Source: JACCTI01 sp051005695
GTDB lineage: Bacteria > Verrucomicrobiota > Verrucomicrobiia > Chthoniobacterales > UBA10450
Direction of reading: 5' to 3'
NCBI GenBank assembly: GCA_051005695.1
Contig: JBPCJC010000069.1
Coordinates: 14,026 to 78,025, forward strand
DNA: 64,000 bases
Shown here piece after piece: positions 17,173-25,374 of the stretch. Below the pieces are notes generated by a model. That model was not told the DNA's origin. It searched no databases and saw only the letters and a list, made by a program, of their open reading frames with translations. Each line of letters starts with the position of its first letter. Within the stretch, counting starts at the first letter, position 1. Made by a program: the position numbers and the translations under genes.

Positions 17173-17844
17173 ATGGCAGAATCAGACGAGAAAAAACCGG
17201 CGAAAGAGCCGGCCGAGAAAAAAGCGAAGGCGCCGAAGAAAGCCGAAGCCGCCGCCGCCACTGCGCCGGAAGCGCCGGCTGGAAGTTCCAAAGGAGAATC
17301 CGCGCCGCCCGAACCCATCGCAGCGCCCGCCGCTGCCGAAGGATCAGTTACCCCGGCAGCGCCCGCAGCAGCCAAGCCCGCGAAAAAGGCCAAGTCCAAG
17401 AAAGAAGAACCTGCGGCGGAGCCGGTGAAGGAAAATCTTTCGCTCGATCCGAACGACGTCGAGAAGCCGAAGATCATCAAGGCCAAGGGCAGCAAGAATG
17501 TCCACACCGGGATCGCGCACGTTCTCTCCACTTTTAACAACACCATCGTCACTATCACCGACTTGAACGGAAACGTCATCGGCTGGTCGAGCGCGGGTAA
17601 GGTTGGTTTCAAAGGCTCTCGCAAAAGCACCGCTTACGCCGCCCAGATGGTCGCGCAGGATGCCTCGCGCCAAGCAATGGGTCACGGACTCAAAGAAGTC
17701 GAAGTCCTCGTTAGAGGACCGGGCGCTGGTCGCGAATCCGCGGTGCGTGCGCTTCAGGCGATCGGGCTCGACCTCACCGTCATCCGCGACGTCACGCCGG
17801 TGCCGCACAATGGTTGCCGCCCGCCGAAACAGCGCCGCGTCTGA
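17173..17844 (+). CDS. rpsK: 30S ribosomal protein S11 with a ~95-residue N-terminal extension
   Basis: S11 lines the platform near the mRNA exit. The conserved core starts near residue 103 (KGSKNVHTGIAHVLSTFNNTIVTITD) and runs through KVGFKGSRKSTAYAAQ to DVTPVPHNGCRPPKQRRV. Before it lie about 95 residues of Lys/Ala/Pro/Glu low complexity, so the protein has 223 residues instead of ~129. The ATG at 17173 follows rpsM by 29 bases, and there is no in-frame ATG or GTG close to the core, so the extension looks real. Confidence 0.92.
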   Translation: MAESDEKKPAKEPAEKKAKAPKKAEAAAATAPEAPAGSSKGESAPPEPIAAPAAAEGSVTPAAPAAAKPAKKAKSKKEEPAAEPVKENLSLDPNDVEKPKIIKAKGSKNVHTGIAHVLSTFNNTIVTITDLNGNVIGWSSAGKVGFKGSRKSTAYAAQMVAQDASRQAMGHGLKEVEVLVRGPGAGRESAVRALQAIGLDLTVIRDVTPVPHNGCRPPKQRRV

Positions 17845-17875
17845 TCTTCCGTTTTTAACTTCATCCCTTTTTTTC

Positions 17876-18487
17876 ATGGCCAGATATACCGGACCGAAAA
17901 CCAAAGTTAGTCGTCGCTATGGCGTGCCTCTTTTTGGACCCGCGAAAGCTTTAGAGCGGAAAAATTATCCGCCGGGAATGCATGGGCCGAAGGGTTCGCG
18001 TCGGAAACAATCCGATTACGCCGTTGCGCTCGGCGAAAAGCAAAAACTTCGGTATCAGTACGGGCTGCTCGAAAAACAATTCCGCCGGATTTTTCAGACC
18101 GCGCTGCAGAAGCGCGGCGTCACCGGCGAAACGCTTCTGCAGTTGCTTGAGACTCGGCTCGACAACGTGGTCTTTCGTCTCGGCCTCGCGAACACCCGCA
18201 GCGGCGCGCGCCAGTTGGTTTCGCATGGGCACGTCCAGGTCAACGGCAAGAACGTCAACATCGCTTCCTACAACGTGAAGGCAGGCGACGAAGTCACGAT
18301 CAAGGACAAACCGAAATCGCGCCAGCTGGCCTTGCGCAACCTCGAGCTCACTCAGATTGCGCCCGTGCCCGATTGGCTGGTGGCCAACCGAGACGCGCTC
18401 AGCGGCAAAGTTTCGCGCATTCCCGCGCGTGACGAAATGCAGCCGATGGTTAACGAGCAGTTAATCGTCGAGTTGTATTCCCGCTAA
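17876..18487 (+). CDS. rpsD: 30S ribosomal protein S4
   Basis: S4 is a primary 16S-binding assembly protein. The 203-residue product begins MARYTGPKTKVSRRYG and has the S4 RNA-binding domain (LDNVVFRLGLANTRSGARQLVSHGHVQVNG) and the INEQLIVELYSR-type end. It lacks the N-terminal zinc cysteines (C- form). The ATG after a T-rich stretch at 17869-17874 is used; upstream in-frame sequence belongs to rpsK in another frame. rpoA and rplQ, normally next, are absent, and the following gene is convergent. Confidence 0.96.
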   Translation: MARYTGPKTKVSRRYGVPLFGPAKALERKNYPPGMHGPKGSRRKQSDYAVALGEKQKLRYQYGLLEKQFRRIFQTALQKRGVTGETLLQLLETRLDNVVFRLGLANTRSGARQLVSHGHVQVNGKNVNIASYNVKAGDEVTIKDKPKSRQLALRNLELTQIAPVPDWLVANRDALSGKVSRIPARDEMQPMVNEQLIVELYSR

Positions 18488-18714
18488 CTCGCAGCGAGGA
18501 AGTCGAGCGCCTTATCGTAGCTCCGGCGTTGCAGATAATGCCGCAGTTGCGGATCGATCGACCGCGGCAGTCCGGATTCGAGCTGCTCGATTTTTTCTGA
18601 GACGGCTTTTAGTCGATCCATGTGCCGAGCCTGATCGCGCCGGCTTTCTTCATCAGCGATGATCGCGCGGCGTTCGCGCAGGGCCGCGGCCAGCGCGGAA
18701 AAAGCTTCGTCCAT
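18484..18714 (-). CDS. small conserved-looking protein of unknown function
   Basis: A 76-residue, highly charged, probably all-helical protein (MDEAFSALAAALRERRAIIADEE... to QRRSYDKALDFLAAS). Its stop overlaps the end of rpsD on the other strand, and its start faces the receiver-protein gene. An in-frame GTG at 18756 would add 14 residues. I do not recognise the family. Support comes from codon use, the tidy fit between two real genes and the amphipathic pattern. Confidence 0.55.
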   Translation of the reverse strand: MDEAFSALAAALRERRAIIADEESRRDQARHMDRLKAVSEKIEQLESGLPRSIDPQLRHYLQRRSYDKALDFLAAS

Positions 18715-18758
18715 GGAAAAGCTTGAAACGCGCGCGGCTTTCGCGCAAGCGTCCACTC

Positions 18759-19178
18759 ATGCCCGACACGGTTGCCCCCAAACGAATTTTAATCGTCGAC
18801 GATGATGTCGGGCTGATGCGCGTGACGCGCGAAGCGCTCTCGTCATTTCTGGTTTGCGAGGTCGATACCTCGCCCAAACCGGAATACGGTTTCGAGCTGG
18901 CGCTGAAAAAATCCTACGACCTGCTGATCTTCGATTTCTCAATGCCGATGATCGACGGTGCGATGCTTTTTTTCCTGATCGGGAAAGTCTACGACAATTC
19001 TCGACCGCCAAAAACGGTCCCGCCCCTCTTGCTGATGTCCGGGCGCGGTGACGAAAAACGGGCGCAGGAACTCTTGCACGAACCGGGCGTGCACGGATTG
19101 ATCTCGAAGCCGTTCTCGATTAACCGGCTGATCGAAAAAGTTAAGGAGTGCGTGCCGGGGATTGCCGGCCGGAGTTAG
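18759..19178 (+). CDS. single-domain response regulator (CheY-like receiver)
   Basis: A 139-residue receiver domain without an output domain. Acidic residues D14-D16, the phosphoacceptor D59 in LLIFDFSMP, the switch Ser94 in LLMSGRG and the conserved Lys117 in SKPFS are all in place. It could relay phosphate or bind a partner. No histidine kinase is nearby, so the signal is unknown. The ATG at 18759 places the start directly before the first beta strand; upstream residues look non-coding. Confidence 0.88.
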   Translation: MPDTVAPKRILIVDDDVGLMRVTREALSSFLVCEVDTSPKPEYGFELALKKSYDLLIFDFSMPMIDGAMLFFLIGKVYDNSRPPKTVPPLLLMSGRGDEKRAQELLHEPGVHGLISKPFSINRLIEKVKECVPGIAGRS

Positions 19179-19525
19179 GCGAGATCCGCCTCCGCGCGCA
19201 GCTGCCTGACCGCTTCCAGCCAGTCATTTGCGGGATCGCCTGGTAACCCTTGCTGCGCGCGAAATTCGGCGATGAAATAGGCGCGCAAACGGATGTCGGC
19301 GTCGGATGGCGCCGGCGATTTTGCTGCCGCCGCGCGCTTCGATGCGCTGGCTCTTTTCGCCGGAGATTTCGCGGCGGGCTTTTTCGCGGCAACTTTACGC
19401 GCCGGCTTTTTGGCCGCCTTGGTTGATTTCTTTGCAGGGCTCTGGACGGGCGCGATTGCCCCGGCCGGAGCTTCCGGGTGGGCAATGTTTCCGTTGGCGG
19501 ATTCGTTCTTTGAGTTCTTGGGCAC
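19175..19525 (-). CDS. DUF2934 protein with histone H1-like Lys/Ala/Pro region
   Basis: A ~116-residue protein. Residues ~25-75 are Lys/Ala/Ser/Pro repeats (KKSTKAAKKPARKVAAKKPAAKS) like the tail of bacterial histone H1-like proteins. The C-terminus, DADIRLRAYFIAEFRAQQGLPGDPANDWLEAVRQL, matches the DUF2934 pattern. DNA binding by the basic part is an inference. The GTG at 19525 is chosen; an ATG at 19576 is also in frame. The stop overlaps the receiver-gene end by four bases. Confidence 0.7.
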   Translation of the reverse strand: MPKNSKNESANGNIAHPEAPAGAIAPVQSPAKKSTKAAKKPARKVAAKKPAAKSPAKRASASKRAAAAKSPAPSDADIRLRAYFIAEFRAQQGLPGDPANDWLEAVRQLRAEADLA

Positions 19526-19631
19526 GACTTTTAAAATTTGTGCGAGACCGTTCGCCGCCCACGCCTTTCTTCGCAAGTATTTTCGTAAACCCCGGTTGCG
19601 TCCGGCGCAAGTTCTCGCCTACGGTGCGCGG

Positions 19632-20057
19632 GTGCGACATTTTCTTTTTCGGTGGGCGGTGACGACAGTCGCGGTGATGATCGCGTCGGGTTTCATCGCC
19701 GGTATTCGTTACGACACCCCGGGGAGCCTGATCGGCGCGGCTTTGTTACTCGGCATCCTCAATGCTTTTGTTCGGCCTGTGCTTCTGATTCTGAGCGCGC
19801 CGCTAATTTTGTTTACCCTCGGGATTTTTATTTTTGTGGTGAACGGCCTTCTGCTCGAGTTCGTCCCGACGTTTGTGCACGGCTTTCACGTCGATAGTTT
19901 CGGCTCGGCATTCTGGGGCGCGATCGTCATCGGAATTATCAGTTGGATCTTGAGCGCGTTTTTCCGCGGAAGCGACGGGCGCGTGCATGTGCTGACGCAT
20001 CACACTCAGATCAAACGCGTGCAGGGACGGGTGATTGATCCCGACGAGCATAAATAG
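19632..20057 (+). CDS. small integral membrane protein, PF04020-type 4-TM 'phage holin family'
   Basis: About 141 residues with four hydrophobic segments (AVTTVAVMIASGFIAG, LIGAALLLGILNAFVRPVLLIL, LILFTLGIFIFVVNGLLL, FWGAIVIGIISWILS). The NAFVRPVLLILSAPL pattern is typical of the PF04020 family (formerly DUF360). Despite the family name, this is a chromosomal membrane protein of unknown role. The frame stays open upstream to 19293, but that part is antisense to the DUF2934 gene, so a GTG at 19632 is preferred; TTG 19596 is possible. Confidence 0.75.
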   Translation: MRHFLFRWAVTTVAVMIASGFIAGIRYDTPGSLIGAALLLGILNAFVRPVLLILSAPLILFTLGIFIFVVNGLLLEFVPTFVHGFHVDSFGSAFWGAIVIGIISWILSAFFRGSDGRVHVLTHHTQIKRVQGRVIDPDEHK

Positions 20058-20059
20058 CG

Positions 20060-20830
20060 ATGACCTATTGTCTCGGAATGCTCTGCCGACGGGGCGCGGT
20101 TTTTCTCTCCGATTCCAGAACGAGCGCGGGGATGGACAACATCACCCTGCGCAGCAAAATGCGCATCTTCGAGAAGCCGGGCAACCGCGTCATCTGTATT
20201 TTGAGCTCGGGTAACCTCTCGTTAACCCAGGCGACCCTGGCAATGATCGATGAAGATTTGGTGCTGGGCGACGGTGACCCGAAGAAGAAGCACATCATGA
20301 ATCGGCAGACGCTCTACGAGACTGTGCGCTACATCGGCTCGAAAGTGCGCGCGGTGGAAAAACGCGACCGCGCCGCGCTCGAGGCGGACGGTTTTTCCTT
20401 TAACATTAACCTGATTGTGGGCGGGCAAATCGCAGGGATGTCGCCGGAGGTGCACCTGATTTACCCGCAGGGCAACAGCATTCACGCAACGCGCGAGAGT
20501 CCTTTTTTGCAGATTGGCGAAGCCAAGTACGGCAAGCCGATTCTCGATCGCGGATTCAATTTCGAGACAGCACTGGAGGATGCGGTGAAGTTCGCCGTGG
20601 TCTCGTTAGACGCGACCATGAAGAGCAATGTCTCGGTTGGTCCGCCGGTGGATATTCTTTGTTACCGTTGCGACTCGCTGCAAGCGAACCGGCGCGCGCG
20701 CCTCGAGGAGGACGATCCGTATCTCGAGGAGATCGCGCATAAGTGGCAGGACGGAATCATCAAGCTGGTCAAACAGATGCCGTCGGCCGATCTCAAAAAA
20801 CCGCTGGTCGGCTTCGCGAGCGCCGCCTGA
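20060..20830 (+). CDS. Anbu-type proteasome-like peptidase
   Basis: A 256-residue Ntn hydrolase of the Anbu/bacterial proteasome homologue group. The N-terminus MTYCLGMLCRRGAVFLSDSRTSAGMDNI is the family signature, with Thr2 as the expected nucleophile after removal of Met1. Anbu proteins assemble into open-ring or helical particles. In many genomes the gene is beside ATP-grasp, alpha-E and transglutaminase-like genes; none is present here, where it lies between a membrane protein and trpF. Its start is two bases after the preceding stop. Confidence 0.85.
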   Translation: MTYCLGMLCRRGAVFLSDSRTSAGMDNITLRSKMRIFEKPGNRVICILSSGNLSLTQATLAMIDEDLVLGDGDPKKKHIMNRQTLYETVRYIGSKVRAVEKRDRAALEADGFSFNINLIVGGQIAGMSPEVHLIYPQGNSIHATRESPFLQIGEAKYGKPILDRGFNFETALEDAVKFAVVSLDATMKSNVSVGPPVDILCYRCDSLQANRRARLEEDDPYLEEIAHKWQDGIIKLVKQMPSADLKKPLVGFASAA

Positions 20831-20851
20831 AGGATTCGTTAGGCGCGAAAA

Positions 20852-21511
20852 ATGTTTGGCGAAGACGCGCAGATTTCGGCGCGGGTCCGCGTAAAGATTT
20901 GCGGGATCACTAATGCGGCTGACGCGGAGGCGGCGATCGCCGCGGGCGCGGATGCGCTCGGCTTCAACGCGTATCCGAAAAGCAAACGCTACCTCGACCT
21001 GGCCGCCGCCACGCCTTGGATCAGCGCGTTACCGCCACTCGTCCGCAAAGTGGTCGTGCTGGTCAACCCAACCTGGGAGGACGCACAGAATGCGGCCGCG
21101 CTACCATTCGTTAGTGCGCTGCAATTGCACGGCAACGAAACGCCCGAATTCTGCGCGCGCCTGGCAGCGCACGGGATCCGTTTCGGCAAAGCTCTGCGCG
21201 CGCTCGCGCCCGATTTGCTGGCGATCGCGGCGAAATTTTCCACGAAAACGATCGTCCTCGATTCCGCGACGGGCGATTTGTTTGGCGGCACCGGAGAAAT
21301 TTTTCCGTGGCAAATCGCGCGCAATTTCCTGGAGACGCATCGTGATCTCCGGCTGGTGCTCGCGGGCGGTTTGACGCCGGAGAATGTGACCGACGCGGTG
21401 AGGGAAATTCGCCCGTTCGCGGTCGATGTTACGACCGGAGTGGAGTCGGCGCCCGGACGGAAGGATCACGCGCTTCTGCGCGACTTCATTCAAGCCGCGC
21501 ATGCGGCCTGA
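20852..21511 (+). CDS. trpF: phosphoribosylanthranilate isomerase
   Basis: Catalyses the Amadori rearrangement in tryptophan biosynthesis. A TIM-barrel protein of 219 residues with the KICGIT motif carrying catalytic Cys17, the VLVNPTWEDAQ and LQLHGNETPEFC segments, the barrel-wall aspartate in IVLDSATG, and the phosphate-binding LAGGLTPENV and VDVTTGVESAPGRKDH. No other trp gene is nearby. The ATG gives ten residues before the first strand. Confidence 0.93.
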   Translation: MFGEDAQISARVRVKICGITNAADAEAAIAAGADALGFNAYPKSKRYLDLAAATPWISALPPLVRKVVVLVNPTWEDAQNAAALPFVSALQLHGNETPEFCARLAAHGIRFGKALRALAPDLLAIAAKFSTKTIVLDSATGDLFGGTGEIFPWQIARNFLETHRDLRLVLAGGLTPENVTDAVREIRPFAVDVTTGVESAPGRKDHALLRDFIQAAHAA

Positions 21512-21605
21512 GCGCAACCTTTTCGGCTGCGCGAAAAAGTCTGGAGAGGGCTGGTCTGCATCCTGCTTTAAAGGCTGCCGCAGTCCATCAATCTCCATCA
21601 CACCT

Positions 21606-23402
21606 ATGTCCACTCGTTCTAAACTTTTCCTCTGCGGAGCGGCCGCGATGCTTTGCGCATCGTTTCCTTCTCAGGGACAAACGTCCGCCCCGATCGCCGC
21701 CCTGCCGCTGGCCACTCCGATGAGTTCGGTGCCCGTGACCACAACTGTCGCCGAGATCGCTCCGAAGCCGGTCGCGCCTGCCCCGGCGACGGCGATCACC
21801 GATGATAATTCCATGATGCTCGTTCAGGCCAGCACGGTCCCGGCGGTCACCGCGCCCGTCGCTGGAACGACGACCGCGACCACCGCGACGACATCCACCA
21901 CCGCAGCGACCGAAGGCGAAGCTCCCGTGGAAAACGGCGGCGCGGCGGTGCGCGAGTTTCAAGGCGACGAAGTGGGCCAGGTCCTGCGCCTGCTCGCGCG
22001 TCAGGCGAAGATCAACATGGTGGTGAGCGATCAGATTCCTCCGGGCACAACCGTCACCATGCGGCTCGAGAACGTAACCGCCTTAGAGGCAGTCGCGATT
22101 ATCATTAAGGCCAAGAGCCTCTTCATGGATAAGATCGACAACGTCTATTACATCAAGACTGCGGCCGAGCGCACTGCGGAACCGACCGAGAGCGACAGCT
22201 ATCAATTCAGCTACTCGCGGGCGAAAGAAACCGCGCCGCTGATCGCCGCACAACTCGCGAGCAAGGACGCACCGCAAGTGGACGAGCGCACGAACACGAT
22301 GTTCTATCGCGAAACCCGCAGTAACATCGACGCGATCCGCAAGCTTCTTAAGCAAATCGACAAACCGACCAAGCAGGTCATGATCGAAGCGCGCCTCGTG
22401 GAAGTGACCGCGAATCCGCGGCAATCCTACGGCATCAACTGGGCTGGTGTCGTCGGCAGTTCGACGAGCGCGAAGACGATCAGCTACAATCCAGGGCAGG
22501 GGACCGCGGCCGCTGGCACCACTGGCACTGCGACCGGAACGACCAACAACTTTAACCTCGGCAATCCGGCGAATCACAACATCCTCGGCAACTTCTCCCA
22601 GTTAGCCATGGGTCAGTTCGCGATTCTTTCCGCTCCGCAAATGTCCCTGACCGTGCGCGCCTTGAATGAAGATTCTGACGCCGAATTTCTCGCCAACCCG
22701 CGGATCGTGACGGCGGACAACATGCAGGCGAAAATCGAAATCATCCGCAACCAGCCGGTGCCGCAACTGAACTTCAACGAACAGACCGCGACTGCAGTCT
22801 TCGGTGGATTCCAGGACAAGAAATACGGCAACACGCTGGTGGTGAAACCGTCAGTCAACAAAGACAACTTCATCACCCTTTCGGTGAAACCGGAGATCAG
22901 CAACAAGGTCGGCGACGCCACCTTCGTCTTCGCCGGCGCGACGGTAGCAAGCCCCGTGATCGATACCCGCACTCTCGATTCCAACGTCTTGATCAAGAGC
23001 GGCGACACCCTCGCGATCGGCGGTTTGCTCCAGGACGAAACGACCAAAGCTCGGACCAAGGTCCCGATCTTCGGCGACATCCCGGTGCTCGGTTACCTCT
23101 TCCAGGAAAAACTGAACGCGCGCACCAAGCGCAACCTGCTGGTCTTCGTTACCCCGACGATCATCGATCAACAATACGGCACCGGCCTCGAAGATCAGGT
23201 CAGCGGCCTGCATCATTCCGGCGAGGAATACGCGGACCCGAACGGCTGGCGCAACAACGCCAAAGGCGCCGTCCGGCTTATCCCGACCCCGAACCGGCAG
23301 AACGCCGCCGATTATCCCAAACCCGGCACGCCTCCGGCGCCGGCGCGGAGCGAAACCTCGCGCGTGCAATTCATGAGCACGGCGAAGGACCGCGATTTCT
23401 AA
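21606..23402 (+). CDS. secretin (type II/III secretion or type IV pilus family), orphan
   Basis: A 598-residue outer-membrane secretin. Residues 1-25 form a signal peptide. Residues ~40-110 are a Thr/Ala/Pro-rich linker. An STN/N0-like domain (VGQVLRLLARQAKINMVVSDQ...) lies at ~117-185 and a secretin N1-like repeat at ~198-253. The C-terminal gate domain at ~258-520 has the signature VPIFGDIPVLGYLF (486-499) and LLVFVTPTII. No pilus, ATPase or pseudopilin genes are adjacent, so which machine it serves is unknown. A longer in-frame start (21426) overlaps trpF and is rejected. A strong terminator follows. Confidence 0.9.
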   Translation: MSTRSKLFLCGAAAMLCASFPSQGQTSAPIAALPLATPMSSVPVTTTVAEIAPKPVAPAPATAITDDNSMMLVQASTVPAVTAPVAGTTTATTATTSTTAATEGEAPVENGGAAVREFQGDEVGQVLRLLARQAKINMVVSDQIPPGTTVTMRLENVTALEAVAIIIKAKSLFMDKIDNVYYIKTAAERTAEPTESDSYQFSYSRAKETAPLIAAQLASKDAPQVDERTNTMFYRETRSNIDAIRKLLKQIDKPTKQVMIEARLVEVTANPRQSYGINWAGVVGSSTSAKTISYNPGQGTAAAGTTGTATGTTNNFNLGNPANHNILGNFSQLAMGQFAILSAPQMSLTVRALNEDSDAEFLANPRIVTADNMQAKIEIIRNQPVPQLNFNEQTATAVFGGFQDKKYGNTLVVKPSVNKDNFITLSVKPEISNKVGDATFVFAGATVASPVIDTRTLDSNVLIKSGDTLAIGGLLQDETTKARTKVPIFGDIPVLGYLFQEKLNARTKRNLLVFVTPTIIDQQYGTGLEDQVSGLHHSGEEYADPNGWRNNAKGAVRLIPTPNRQNAADYPKPGTPPAPARSETSRVQFMSTAKDRDF

Positions 23403-23425
23403 AAAATTATAACTGTGGGGTTGAG

Positions 23426-23466
23426 AGAGGCGGGCACTCGCGAAGAGGCCCGCCTCTTGTTTTTTT
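23426..23466 (+). terminator. strong intrinsic terminator between convergent genes
   Basis: AGAGGCGGGC (23426-23435) and GCCCGCCTCT (23448-23457) pair over 10 bp around a 12-base loop, followed by a T-rich tail. It lies between the secretin gene and the convergent sigma-factor gene, whose stop codon lies in the T tail. Confidence 0.85.
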
Positions 23467-24070
23467 AACCGGCGAGATAGGATTTCAGGCGCTGCCGCAA
23501 TTCAGTGCGCGCGCGAAAAAGCAAACTCTTCACCGCGGGCACGGATTGCTCGAGGACCTCGGCGATTTCTTCGTAACTCAATTCTTCGTAACGCCGCAGG
23601 ACGACAGCGAGCCGCTGCTGCTCCGGCAGCTCCGCGATCGCGCTTTCGATCGCGTCTTGTAATTCCGCTGCCAAAAGCGACGCGTCCGGACCGATCACAC
23701 GCTCGTCCTTCAACTGCATCTCTTCGCCGTCGGGATCGATTTGCAGCGGCGTGTTCGGATGGCGTTTGCGACGCCGCAGTTCGTTGAAAACCAGATTGCG
23801 CGTGATCTTCAGAAGCCAGGTGGTGAACTTCGCGCGCGGCTGATAACGCGCCGCGCTCTTCCACACGCGCACAAAAACGTGCTGCGCCAAATCCTCGATC
23901 TCGGCGTTGTTTCCGAGCATGCGGCCGACCGTGCCCGCAACCAGTGCCTGGTGTTTTTCCACCAGCGTTTCGAATGCACCCATCTCGCCTGCCGCCACCG
24001 CCATCATCAGGCGGATGTCTTCCGCGTCGCCGTCAATTTTGCCCGCAGGCGCTGGATCTTGGCGGGGCAT
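23465..24070 (-). CDS. ECF-type RNA polymerase sigma factor
   Basis: A 201-residue sigma-70 family protein of the RpoE-like ECF group. Region 2 is at ~27-95 (FETLVEKHQALVAGTVGRMLGN...EDLAQHVFVRVWKSAARYQPRAKFTTWLLKITRNL) and region 4 at ~143-197 (AIAELPEQQRLAVVLRRYEELSYEEIAEVLEQSVPAVKSLLFRARTEL). No anti-sigma factor gene is next to it in this window, so its signal cannot be inferred. It is transcribed away from mqnE across a 160-base divergent gap. Confidence 0.92.
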   Translation of the reverse strand: MPRQDPAPAGKIDGDAEDIRLMMAVAAGEMGAFETLVEKHQALVAGTVGRMLGNNAEIEDLAQHVFVRVWKSAARYQPRAKFTTWLLKITRNLVFNELRRRKRHPNTPLQIDPDGEEMQLKDERVIGPDASLLAAELQDAIESAIAELPEQQRLAVVLRRYEELSYEEIAEVLEQSVPAVKSLLFRARTELRQRLKSYLAG

Positions 24071-24231
24071 GACTTGGTTAAGACGCGTTGCGAGCGGGGG
24101 TATTTAGAAATAAACCCGCAGCCGGTCAATTGGTCGCGCTCGCTGATTTTTCATCCGTGGCCGCCGGGCTTTCTGTTGCACCAATCTCGCAGCGCGTGCA
24201 TCATTCAGCGCCATTTCCGCCTTCTTTTGCG

Positions 24232-25374
24232 ATGAATTTTTCCCTCATTCCCGCCAATCTTCGCCCGATCGCCGAGAAGGTGGCAGCGGCCGAGCGGATT
24301 AACGAAGCGGAAGCGCTCCAGCTTTTTTCGTCCGACGATTTGAATGCGCTTGGGATTATGGCCACCGCCATCCGAGAGCGCAAGAACGGCCACTTCGCGA
24401 CCTACATTCTCAACCGCTACATCAACTACTCGAACGTCTGCATTCTCTCCTGTCAGTTCTGCGCTTTCGCTGCCCGCAAAAGGGACGCGCATGCTTTCGA
24501 GCAGACCGCGGAGGAAATTGTCGCCGCGGTGCGCGACGCGCTCGCCCTCGGAATCACCGAGGTCCACATGGTCGGCGGTCTCCATCCGTCGCTGAAACAG
24601 GAATGGTATGTTGACCTGCTTCGCCGTCTGCGCGCTCTCGATTCGGAGCTAATCCTCAAAGCTTTCACCGCGATCGAGGTGCGCCATCTCGCGCAACGCG
24701 TTTTCAAATTACCCATTGCTGACACCCTGGCGATTCTGCGCGACGCCGGCCTCGGCGCGCTCACCGGCGGCGGTGCCGAGATCTTTGATGCGGCGGTGCG
24801 CGACGAGATTTGCCGTGGCAAAGAAAGCGCGGAGGAGTGGCTCGATGTTCATCGCACCTGGCACAAAATGGGCGGCCGCAGCACCGCGACCATGCTTTAC
24901 GGCCACATCGAAACCCTCGCGCAACGCGTCGATCACCTGCGTCAATTGCGCGAACTCCAGGACGAAACCGCCGGCTTCACCGGTTTCGTTCCGTTCGCTT
25001 TCGAACCGCAGACGGAAATTCTCGCGCACGTGAAACGCGCTTCGGCCATCGAGCAACTGCGGACTCTCGCGGTCTCGCGGATTTATCTCGATAACTTCGA
25101 TCATCTCACCGCCTACTGGGTTTCGATGGGCCTGCCGCTCGCGCAGCTTTCGCTCAGCTATGGCGTCGACGATCTCCACGGCACGATCATGGAGGAGAAA
25201 ATCTTCCACATGGCCGGCGCGAAAACTCCGCAGGAACAAACCGTCGCAACGCTGGAAAACGTGATTCGCGAAGCCGGCCGCATGCCTATGCAGCGCGACA
25301 GTTATTATCATCACCTCGGCGCGGGCCGGCCACGTCGCCCCGCCAACACCGAGCCCGAGCTGGTCTGCGCGTGA
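24232..25374 (+). CDS. mqnE: aminodeoxyfutalosine synthase, radical SAM
   Basis: Second step of the futalosine route to menaquinone, joining the chorismate-derived enolpyruvyl benzoate to SAM-derived adenosine. The 380-residue protein has the radical SAM cluster motif at C70, C74 and C77 (CILSCQFC), the GGLHPSLKQEWYVDLLR segment and the LTGGGAEIF block typical of MqnE. The frame is open upstream, but the ATG at 24232 starts the aligned family region. It overlaps mqnA by four bases (GTGA). Confidence 0.93.
   Translation: MNFSLIPANLRPIAEKVAAAERINEAEALQLFSSDDLNALGIMATAIRERKNGHFATYILNRYINYSNVCILSCQFCAFAARKRDAHAFEQTAEEIVAAVRDALALGITEVHMVGGLHPSLKQEWYVDLLRRLRALDSELILKAFTAIEVRHLAQRVFKLPIADTLAILRDAGLGALTGGGAEIFDAAVRDEICRGKESAEEWLDVHRTWHKMGGRSTATMLYGHIETLAQRVDHLRQLRELQDETAGFTGFVPFAFEPQTEILAHVKRASAIEQLRTLAVSRIYLDNFDHLTAYWVSMGLPLAQLSLSYGVDDLHGTIMEEKIFHMAGAKTPQEQTVATLENVIREAGRMPMQRDSYYHHLGAGRPRRPANTEPELVCA

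Noticed and set aside
19293..19631. N-terminal 113 residues of the open frame of the 4-TM membrane protein
   Set aside because: This part is antisense to the DUF2934 gene and is Ala/Phe-rich only because it mirrors Lys/Ala/Pro codons.
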